A program made the translations under genes and the position numbers. This document shows, in pieces, positions 43,556 through 50,826 of a stretch of DNA of 64,000 nucleotides (within the stretch, counting starts at the first letter, position 1; the number at the start of each line of letters is the position of its first letter). Source of the DNA: Kitasatospora sp. MAA19 (lineage in GTDB: Bacteria; Actinomycetota; Actinomycetes; Streptomycetales; Streptomycetaceae); assembly GCF_029894125.1 (NCBI RefSeq), contig NZ_JARXYZ010000012.1, positions 184,567 through 248,566 on the forward strand, given 5' to 3'. Under the pieces are notes generated by a model. That model did no database searches, was not told where the DNA came from, and worked only from the letters and a program-made list of their open reading frames with translations.

Positions 43556-44511
43556 CCGAGCCCACACCCGACTCCGACTCCGACGGCGGCGGCGAGCACG
43601 GCATGACCCGCCGGCAGCTCATGCGGCACTCCGCCTGGTTCGGCGGTGCCGTGGTCCTGACAGTCACGGCAGGAGAGGTGATCAGTCATATCCCCGGTTC
43701 GGCGCACGCGGCTCCGGCAAGCAGCGCAGACCTGCGTTTCGTGCAGGTCTCCGACAGCCACATCGGCTTCCAGGGCCCGGCCAACATGGACGTCGTCGGG
43801 ACGTTCGGCACAGCGATCAACCAGGTCAACTCCCTCGGGTTCCGTCCCGACTTCGTCATGCACAGCGGCGACCTGACGCACCTTTCCACCCCCGCCCAGT
43901 TCGACCAGGTCAAGCAGATGCTGTCGCAGCTGGACACGGACCGGGTCTTCACCGTGCCGGGCGAGCACGACTCGATCGGCGACGACGGACCACGCGCTTA
44001 CCGACAGGCTTTCGGCAAGAACACCCTCGGCGACGGCTGGTACAGCTTCGACACCCACGGTGTGCACTTCATCGCGCTGGTCAACACACTGCACCTGGAG
44101 CAACTCGGCCACTTGGGCAACGATCAGATCGACTTCGTGCGCAAGGACATCGCCGGTCTGTCGTCGGACACGCCCATCGTCATCTTCAGTCACATCCCGC
44201 TGTTCGCGATGTATCCGACCTGGGGTTGGGGCACCGACGACGCGGTGCAGATGCTGTCGATGTTCCGCCGCTTCTCCTCAGTCACGTGCCTCAACGGGCA
44301 CGTCCACCAACTGTTCAGCAAGACCGAGGGCAACATCACCTTCCACTCGGCCGCTCCCACCTGCTACCCGTTCCCCAAACCCGGCCAGGGCCCCGCCCCA
44401 CTTCCCCAGGTGCTGCCCGCCGGACGCCTCAAGGACGCACTCGGCATCCGCACCGTCAACTACTGGCAGGGCAACCACGCACTGGCCGTCAAGGACGAGA
44501 AGCTCGTATGA
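43552..44511 (+). CDS. Tat-exported metallophosphoesterase
   Basis: 319 residues. An N-terminal twin-arginine region (TRRQLMRHS) and hydrophobic stretch direct export. The calcineurin-like phosphoesterase motifs are VSDSHIG, HSGDLTH, VPGEHDS (Glu in place of the usual Asn of GNHD), FSHIPLF and LNGHVHQLF. Substrate unknown. It is translated in a coupled operon between the cupredoxin and a multi-span membrane protein; this three-gene set suggests a joint envelope redox or repair role, which is inference. Confidence 0.88.
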   Translation: MTEPTPDSDSDGGGEHGMTRRQLMRHSAWFGGAVVLTVTAGEVISHIPGSAHAAPASSADLRFVQVSDSHIGFQGPANMDVVGTFGTAINQVNSLGFRPDFVMHSGDLTHLSTPAQFDQVKQMLSQLDTDRVFTVPGEHDSIGDDGPRAYRQAFGKNTLGDGWYSFDTHGVHFIALVNTLHLEQLGHLGNDQIDFVRKDIAGLSSDTPIVIFSHIPLFAMYPTWGWGTDDAVQMLSMFRRFSSVTCLNGHVHQLFSKTEGNITFHSAAPTCYPFPKPGQGPAPLPQVLPAGRLKDALGIRTVNYWQGNHALAVKDEKLV

Positions 44512-45443
44512 CCATCCGGAGCCTGCCCGCCCTCGCGCTGCGTCTGGTGCTCGCCGCCGCGCTCGCGGTGAGCGGATACATTCACGCCCAGCTCTACATC
44601 GACGGATACCGCTTCGTCCACGTCATCGGCTCGTTGTTTCTGCTGCAGGCCAGCGCCGCCTTCGCGGTGGCCGCGCTTCTGCTGTTGGGGGCACCCCTGC
44701 TCCTGCGGATCGCCGCTGCGGCGATCGCCGTCGGCGCACTCGCCGGGTTCACCGCATCGCGTACCAGCGGACTGTTCGGGTTCTCCGAAGACGGCCTGCA
44801 ACCCGCCCCGCAGGCCTTGCTCAGCATCATCGCCGAGGTGCTCACCCTGCTGGTCGTCGCGACCTGGCAGGCGTTCGAGCTCGGGCTTGTGCCGTCGAGA
44901 TCCAGGGCTGCGGAGTCGGGGGCGGGTGATCACGCGGAGGACCTCGCTCACCCCGCCGGCCGCCGGCAAGGACAAGAAGCTCGCATGGCCCTCCGGAGCC
45001 TGCCCGCCCTCGCGCTGCGCCTGGTGCTCGCCGCCGTGCTCGCGGTGAGCGGATACATCCACGCCCAGCTCTACATCGACGGATACCGCTTCGTCCACGT
45101 CATCGGCTTGTTGTTTCTGCTGCAGGCCAGCGCCGCCTTCGCGGTGGCCGCGCTCCTGCTGTTGGGGGCGCCCCTGCTCCTGCGGATCGCCGCTGCCGCG
45201 ATCGCCATCGGGGCACTCGCCGGGTTCACCGCATCGCGCACCATTGGATTGTTCGGGTTCTCCGAACAGGGCCTGCAGCCCGCCCCGCAGGCCTTGCTCA
45301 GCATCATCGCCGAGGTGCTCACCCTGCTCGTCGTCGCGACCTGGCAGGCCTTCGAGCTCGGGCTTGTGCCGTCAAGGTCCAGGGCTGCGGAGTCGGGGGC
45401 GGGTGATCACGCGGAGGGCCTCGCTCACCCCGCCGGCCGCCGA
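44491..45443 (+). repeat. tandem duplication of 477 bp
   Basis: Unit 1 (about 44491-44967) and unit 2 (about 44968-45443) differ at only a few positions and keep the reading frame. The duplicated unit includes the last codons of the phosphoesterase gene plus a whole small membrane-protein gene. Confidence 0.85.
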
Positions 45444-45977
45444 CGGCTCCACGACGTCCTGTGGCTTCTCCTGCCCGTGGCGGTGATGGCCGGCCTCTAC
45501 TGGTACGGCCGGGTGCACACCCCCAACTACGAGACCAGCCTCTTCGGAAACCGCGGAACCGACGCCATGCTGCTGAAAGCCCAACTGGGCTCCGCACTCC
45601 TGGGCCTGGCGCTGATTCAATTGCTTCTCGCCCTGTGGATGTACGGCCGCCTGCCCGTACTGCGCGCCGCACCGCACGGGGTCCGCACCACGCACCGCCT
45701 CATCGGCCTGACCGCCTTCCTCCTCTCCCTGCCCATCGCGCGGCACTGCATCACCGCCTACGGCGTCCAACTGACCGACACCCGCGTGGCGCTGCACGCG
45801 CTCGCCGGCTGCTTCCTCTACGGGGCCTTCGTCGCCAAGGTCATCGTGGTCCGGCACCGCCGCTGGCCCGGCTGGGCACTCCCGCTGGCCGGCGGTACCC
45901 TCGTCACCGCGATCGCCCTGATCTGGTACGTCGCCCCCTTCTGGTACCTGAACGGCTCCCAGGCACCCGGCCTGTGA
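44508..45977 (+). CDS. multi-span membrane protein: duplicated DoxX-like half plus DUF6529-like half
   Basis: 489 residues, start overlapping the upstream stop (ATGA). Residues 1-159 and 160-318 are two nearly identical copies of a four-helix module (LPALALRLVLAAALAVSGYIHAQLYIDGYRFVHVIG ...). Residues about 325-489 are a different four-helix domain (RTTHRLIGLTAFLLSLPIARHCITAYGVQL, DUF6529-like). The second copy begins with its own ATG at 44985 and an upstream sequence AAGGACAAGAAGCTCGC that mirrors the one before the first start, so a small separate gene was duplicated and fused in frame to the next gene. No catalytic motif recognised. Confidence 0.8.
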   Translation: MTIRSLPALALRLVLAAALAVSGYIHAQLYIDGYRFVHVIGSLFLLQASAAFAVAALLLLGAPLLLRIAAAAIAVGALAGFTASRTSGLFGFSEDGLQPAPQALLSIIAEVLTLLVVATWQAFELGLVPSRSRAAESGAGDHAEDLAHPAGRRQGQEARMALRSLPALALRLVLAAVLAVSGYIHAQLYIDGYRFVHVIGLLFLLQASAAFAVAALLLLGAPLLLRIAAAAIAIGALAGFTASRTIGLFGFSEQGLQPAPQALLSIIAEVLTLLVVATWQAFELGLVPSRSRAAESGAGDHAEGLAHPAGRRRLHDVLWLLLPVAVMAGLYWYGRVHTPNYETSLFGNRGTDAMLLKAQLGSALLGLALIQLLLALWMYGRLPVLRAAPHGVRTTHRLIGLTAFLLSLPIARHCITAYGVQLTDTRVALHALAGCFLYGAFVAKVIVVRHRRWPGWALPLAGGTLVTAIALIWYVAPFWYLNGSQAPGL

Positions 45978-46074
45978 GCAGCACGTGAGGTCCCCTTTTC
46001 CCGACGACCGACAACGGATACCCGCCGGCGGGCCCAGCACCGCCGCCGACATCGGGCAGCGGACGGCACCCGCG

Positions 46075-46500
46075 CTACGAGTCGCCGAAGAAGCCGTCCA
46101 GGATCTGCTGCGCGGCCAGGCCGGCTGGAAGCGAGCCCTCCCGGACCTGGCGTTCCAACTCGGGGGCCAGGCGCCGTACGTCCGGGTGCTCGTGCAACCG
46201 CGCGTAGAGCTGGTCGTGGACCATCGTCCAGGTCCACTCCACCTGCTGCTCCCGCCGCTTGGCGGCCAGTGCGCCCGTCGCGTCGAGCACCTTGCGGTGC
46301 TGCTGCAGCCGCTCCCACAGCACGTCCAGCCCGGCGCCGTCCCGCCCGCTGCAGGTGAGCACCGGAGGCGTCCACGCGGCATCGGGGGCCTGCAGCAGCC
46401 TTAGTGCGCCCGCGAGTCCACGGGCCGCCGCGTCCGCCTCGTACAGTGCGTCGAAGTCCTGCGGGGGGATCACCCCGCCGACCACGATGGTGATGTCCTC
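46075..46500 (-). pseudogene. truncated meaB/mutB copy
   Basis: Bases 46075-46431 copy the last about 350 bp of meaB (49822-50179) with only a handful of differences, including the stop codon. Bases about 46432-46500 then copy about 60 bp from the end of mutB (50928-50990). About 750 bp that lie between these segments in the intact operon are missing. The fused frame encodes no GTPase P-loop and is not functional. Confidence 0.85.
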
Positions 46501-46574
46501 GTTGGTCGTCGCGCGGCCGGATGAGACGGCGGCAGCCGCCCGTCGCCGGACGGCTGCCACCCTGGTAGTGGGGG

Positions 46575-46904
46575 TCAGATGGCGGCTGCCGTCTCGCGGC
46601 CCCGGCGGGTGCGGCGGTGGAAGATCTCGGCGAAGGTCTCACGCCAGCCGTCGGGGTCTACGTAGTGCATGGCGATCATGGCGGCGATGACGGCGCCGGT
46701 CAGGTCGTTCTGCACCTCGGCCCACGTGTGGTCGTCGGTGCAGGTGGTGAGCCCCTTGAGACCGTGCAGGGCGTGCATGGCCTCGCCCGCTTCCTCGCCG
46801 ACCTCGCCGACCTGCAAGGCTTTCAACTCCTCGGGTGGGAGGCCGGCGCCGGCGGCGCGGCACACGGCCTACAGGTTCTCGATCGCGTCGAAGAGATCTT
46901 CCAT
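46575..46904 (-). pseudogene. MazG-like pyrophosphohydrolase gene with an amber codon at position 12
   Basis: ATG 46904 has AAAGGA 9 nt upstream and reads MEDLFDAIENL, then TAG at 46871-46869, then continues AVCRAAG...LQVGEVGEEAGEAMHALHG...HTWAEVQNDLTGAVIAAMIAM. GEEAGE is the MazG helix-loop motif. TGG to TAG is the simplest explanation for the stop. Restart at GTG 46865 would give a 96-residue protein that still holds the whole MazG-like helix pair, so residual function is possible. These enzymes hydrolyse nucleoside triphosphates to monophosphates. Confidence 0.65.
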
Positions 46905-46924
46905 CGTGGTGTTCCTTTCCGGGT

Positions 46925-48250
46925 TCACCTGGCGGGTTGGGGCCGGCCGAGCTGGTGGACGGTCCATCCGTTGACGCGCCACAGGTCGGCGTCAAGGACG
47001 TTTCGCAGGTCGACGACCAGCGGGTTGTGCACCAGCGGCCGGAGGTTGGCGGGGTCGGCGTCGCGGAACTGCGGCCACTCGGTGCCGATCACGACCGCGT
47101 CCGCGTCGCGGGAGGCTTCGGCGGTGGTGTCGGCGTAGTCGAGTTCGGGGTGCCGGACGATCGCGGTCGCGTTCGCGTGCGGGTCGTGGACGGTGACCTG
47201 AGCGCCTCGGGTGTGCAGCAGCGAGGCGAGGGCGAGCGCGGGGGATTCGCGGACGTCGTTGGTGCCGGCCTTGAAGGAGGCACCCCACATGGCGATCCGG
47301 GCGCCGTTCAGGGGCCGCGCCAGGTGGGCTTCGATCAGGGCGGCGGCGGAGTGTGACCGGTTCTCGTTGATGCGCTCGGCCGCCCTCAGCAACTCGGCGG
47401 CGTCGTTGGCGCCGAGGTGGGCGGCGGAGGCGGTGAACGCCCGGACGTCCTTCGGCAGGCAGCCACCGCCGTAACCGATGCCGGGCTGCATCCCACCGGT
47501 GCCGATGCGCGGGTCCATACCGAGGGCCTGCACCAGGGGGATCACGTCGGCACCGGCGGCGGTGCACATGTCCGCCACGGCGTTGATGAACGACACCTTG
47601 AGGCCGAGGAAGGTGTTCGCGGCGCCCTTGATCAGCTCGGCCGTCTCCGGGGTGGTGACGAACAGCGGGCAGCCGTCCGCGAGGATCGGCGCGAAGACCT
47701 CACGCACGACAGCTTCGGCGTCGGGGCTGGTGAGCCCGGCCACCAGCCGATCCGGGCGAAGGGTGTCTTCGACGGCGTGTCCCTCGCGCAGAAACTCGGG
47801 GTTCCACACGACGTGGACGGCTTCGCCGGCCGGGGCGAGCCGCTGCACGAGCCGGGTCAGGTGAGCGGTGGTGCCGACGGTGACGGTCGACTTCCCGATG
47901 ATCGTGCACGGCCGCGTCAGGTGCGGCGCCAGCGCGCGGGCGGCTCCGAAGAGCTGCCCCGGGTCGTAGGACCGGCCGTCGGCGTCGATCGGGGTTCCAA
48001 CCGCGAGAAAGTGCACGTCGGCGAACGCGGCGGCTTCGGCGATGCTGGTCGTGAACCGCAGCTGCCCGGAGCTGGTGTGCTTGGTGAGCAGTTCGGGCAG
48101 CCCGGCTTCGAAGATCGGGGCTTCGCCCCGGCTGAGCTGGTCGATCTTGGCGGCGTCGAGATCGACGCCCAGGACTTCGTGGCCGAGGTGGGCCATCCCG
48201 GCGGCGTGGGGGATGCCGAGGTGGCCGCAGCCGATCACGGAAACGCGCAT
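46925..48250 (-). CDS. UDP-glucose/GDP-mannose 6-dehydrogenase family protein
   Basis: 441 residues from ATG 48250. N-terminal NAD domain (RVSVIGCGHLGIPHAAGMAHLGHEV), central dimerisation domain with GAANTFLGLKVSFINAVADMC and the catalytic Cys in GYGGGCLPKDVRAF, and a C-terminal UDP-binding domain (MWGASFKAGTNDVRESPAL). It oxidises a nucleotide sugar to the uronic acid, cytoplasmic. It lies in the cassette between the meaB copies, followed 20 bp later by the MazG-like gene. Sugar specificity is not determined. Confidence 0.92.
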   Translation of the reverse strand: MRVSVIGCGHLGIPHAAGMAHLGHEVLGVDLDAAKIDQLSRGEAPIFEAGLPELLTKHTSSGQLRFTTSIAEAAAFADVHFLAVGTPIDADGRSYDPGQLFGAARALAPHLTRPCTIIGKSTVTVGTTAHLTRLVQRLAPAGEAVHVVWNPEFLREGHAVEDTLRPDRLVAGLTSPDAEAVVREVFAPILADGCPLFVTTPETAELIKGAANTFLGLKVSFINAVADMCTAAGADVIPLVQALGMDPRIGTGGMQPGIGYGGGCLPKDVRAFTASAAHLGANDAAELLRAAERINENRSHSAAALIEAHLARPLNGARIAMWGASFKAGTNDVRESPALALASLLHTRGAQVTVHDPHANATAIVRHPELDYADTTAEASRDADAVVIGTEWPQFRDADPANLRPLVHNPLVVDLRNVLDADLWRVNGWTVHQLGRPQPAR

Positions 48251-48353
48251 CGTGGTCCTTGTCGAATGGAGTGGTCGCGGGGCGCACGGGCGTGTGCGCA
48301 CCCGCGACGCTACCGGCCCGGTGGGGCCCAACCGGCCGGCATGTGACGTCCTG

Positions 48354-49403
48354 TCACGCGGTGACGTTCAGCAGCTCGCACAGCCGGAGCAGGGCCGGGA
48401 TCGCGGCCTGCCGTACGACCACGTCGCCGGTACGGGCTCCCTCGATCGGGTAGGGCTTGAAGGTGCCGTTCTCCACCAGCCCTTCGGGGTCGACGTAGAA
48501 GATGCGCATGCCCATCTCGCGGGCGCGCTGCTGGACCGCGCGCCGGTCTGCGTGCAGGCCGACGACCAGCAGGGCCCGGGCCTCGGGCAGCAGCGGCACC
48601 GGTGGGATCTTCTGGTCATAGCGGCGGACGAAGACCTCGGGCAGCCCGGCCCGCGCCGAGAGGGCGTCGAAGTTGTGCGTGATCACCGGGCCGACCAGGT
48701 AGCCGGCGGTGTGGAGGGCCTTGAGCGCGTGGTGCGCGGCCGTCGGCTCGGCCAGGAAGCATGCGCGGAACATCGCGACCAGGTCGGGCGCCTTGGTGTC
48801 GGCGCTGAGTAGCATCTCCGGGATCAGCGTGTCAGCCTCGGGGCTGAGGGTGAAAGCGTGGGACGGCGTCAGGGTGTTGTCGCGGCGGTCGGTGACCCGG
48901 TACACCTCGTGCAGGTAGTGCAGCGGCGGGATACCGGCTTCGATCGACGTGCCGCAGCCGACCTCGACCTGAAACGGCAGGAAGTCCAGGATCGGCGTCA
49001 GGTCGGGCGCGATCGTCGGCTCTCCACGCCGGTCCTTGATCCGCATGCCGCCCGCGAGAACATCCCACGGCAGGTTCCGTACGGTGCGCGGAACCTTGAA
49101 GTCCTCCGAGACGAAGCGCAGGTCGACGGACCGGAAGCCGGCCGGCGTGGGGCGCCCGGCACGCTCGTCCTGCGGGTGGTCGTCGTACTCGGTAACGGTG
49201 ACCCGCAGGTCACCCTTCGCCCACACGCCGTCGCCCTGCGAGCGCCACGTGCCCTGGTCGAGCCACATGCCGATCTGCCGCAGGTGCGCGGCGATCTCGC
49301 CGGCCGGGGCGGTGAAGGAGTGGAACAGGTACAGGTCCGAGAGGACCAGGCGCGGGACGGGGAACGTGTAGTCCAGCCCGTACTGGTAGCGGTAGTGGAC
49401 GAC
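48354..49403 (-). pseudogene. SIR2-like NAD-binding protein, 5'-truncated or frameshifted
   Basis: The reading frame carries SIR2-type landmarks: VEVGCGTSIEAGIPPLHYL (Gly-x-Ser ... Gly-Ile-Pro), GPVITHNFDALSARAGL (equivalent of TQNxDxL) and ALLVVGLHADRRAVQQRAREMGMRIFYVDPEG. Coding sequence extends upstream of the first ATG (49268): codons for VVHYRYQYGLDYTFPVPRL are visible back to 49403 with no start codon. There it meets the XRE gene in another frame. The ATG at 49268 could still give a 304-residue protein. Members act in defence (NAD depletion) or deacetylation; the role here is unknown. Confidence 0.55.
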
Positions 49404-49738
49404 CCGGCCGCGAGCTCGGCCGGGGACGGCGGCTGCACGTCGACGCTGACGCCGGCGGCGGTGTCGTGGACCACGCGGGACAGCTCGCGCATCATCGCCC
49501 GGTCGGCGCCGTGCATCGCCCGGCGGGGGGCCTGCTGGCCGAGGATCACCGACACGTCGGTGTGCAGCGCGGCGGAGATCCGCAGCAGTGTCTGCAGGCT
49601 GCCGCCGAGATTGCGCTCTGCCTTGCGGATCGTTGCCACCGACAGGCCTGAGGCTTCGGCGAGTTGTTCCTGCGTCATGTCCGTGCCGCGCAGAAGTTTG
49701 ATGCGCTCGCCTGTGGTGTAGTCAGTCCACTGCGTCAT
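49404..49738 (-). pseudogene. XRE-family regulator, 5' part only
   Basis: ATG 49738 opens MTQWTDYTTGERIKLLRG, then a helix-turn-helix (MTQEQLAEASGLSVATIRKAERN) and SLQTLLRISAALHTDVSVIL. This is the start of a Streptomyces XRE regulator family that normally reaches about 400 residues with TPR-like repeats. After PPSPAELAA the frame turns into nonsense (open until 48998) while the SIR2-like frame takes over. Either two genes were fused by a deletion or one fusion gene has a frameshift at about 49405. Confidence 0.6.
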
Positions 49739-49779
49739 CCTGGTCCCCTTCCGGGTACCTTCCGCCTGACCGTACGACG

Positions 49780-49814
49780 AAGCGCCTCGACGTCGCGTGC
49801 GAGTCGAGGTGCTT
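49780..49814 (-). terminator. meaB terminator
   Basis: AAGCGCCTCGAC and its complement (one G-U) with an 11-nt loop, 8 bp beyond the meaB stop. Confidence 0.6.
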
Positions 49815-49821
49815 TGTGGAC

Positions 49822-50814
49822 CTAAGAGTCGCCGAAGAAGCCGTCCAGGATCTGCTGCGCCGCCAGGCCGGCCGGAAGCGAGCCCTCCCGGACCTGGCGT
49901 TCCAACTCGGGGGCCAGGCGCCGTACGTCCGGGTGCTCGTGCAACCGCGCGTAGAGCTGGTCGTGGACCATCGTCCAGGTCCACTTCACCTGCTGCTCCC
50001 GCCGCTTGGCGGCCAGCGCGCCCGTCGCGTCGAGCACCTTGCGGTGCTGCTTCAGCCGCTCCCACAGCACGTCCAGCCCGGCGCCGTCCCGCCCGCTGCA
50101 GGTGAGCACCGGAGGCGTCCACGCGGCGTCGGGGGCCTGCAGCAGCCTTAGTGCGCCCGCGAGTTCACGGGCCGCAGCGCGGGCGTCGGCCGCGTGCGGG
50201 CCGTCCGCCTTGTTGACGGCGATGACGTCCGCCAGCTCCAGCACACCCTTCTTGATGCCCTGCAGCTGGTCGCCGGTGCGGGCCAGGCTGAGGAGCAGGA
50301 AGGTGTCGACCATCCCGGCCACGGCCGTCTCCGACTGGCCGACGCCGACCGTCTCCACCAGCACCACGTCGTAGCCGGCCGCTTCCATCACCACCATCGA
50401 CTCCCGGGTGGCCTTGGCGACGCCGCCCAAAGTACCCGAGGTGGGAGAGGGGCGGACGAAGGCGTGCGGATCGACGGCCAGGCGCTCCATCCGGGTCTTG
50501 TCGCCCAGGATGGAGCCGCCGGTGAGGCTCGACGTCGGGTCGACGGCCAGCACCGCGACCCGGTGGCCCGACCCCGTCAGCATGGTGCCGAAGGAGTCGA
50601 TGAAGGTCGACTTGCCGACACCGGGAACGCCGGTGACGCCCACCCGGACCGCCCCGCCCGCGTGCGGCAGCAGCCGTTGGAGCAGCTGCTGCGCGAGCGC
50701 GCGGTGGTCGGGCCGGGAGGACTCGACGAGGGTGACGGCCCGCGCGATCCAGGCGCGCGAGCCGTCCAGGACGCCCGCCACGTAGCTGTCGAGGTCGATC
50801 ATCCGCGGAGGCAT
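49822..50814 (-). CDS. meaB: methylmalonyl-CoA mutase-associated GTPase MeaB
   Basis: 330 residues of the ArgK/MeaB G3E GTPase family. P-loop GVTGVPGVGKSTFID, switch region VLAVDPTSSLTGGSILGDKTRM, DVVLVETVGVGQSE, and base motif VNKADG. It loads and protects adenosylcobalamin in methylmalonyl-CoA mutase. It begins 12 bp after the mutB stop on the same strand. Its last 350 bp are present a second time at 46075-46431. Confidence 0.96.
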   Translation of the reverse strand: MPPRMIDLDSYVAGVLDGSRAWIARAVTLVESSRPDHRALAQQLLQRLLPHAGGAVRVGVTGVPGVGKSTFIDSFGTMLTGSGHRVAVLAVDPTSSLTGGSILGDKTRMERLAVDPHAFVRPSPTSGTLGGVAKATRESMVVMEAAGYDVVLVETVGVGQSETAVAGMVDTFLLLSLARTGDQLQGIKKGVLELADVIAVNKADGPHAADARAAARELAGALRLLQAPDAAWTPPVLTCSGRDGAGLDVLWERLKQHRKVLDATGALAAKRREQQVKWTWTMVHDQLYARLHEHPDVRRLAPELERQVREGSLPAGLAAQQILDGFFGDS

Positions 50815-50826
50815 GCGATCAACGGC

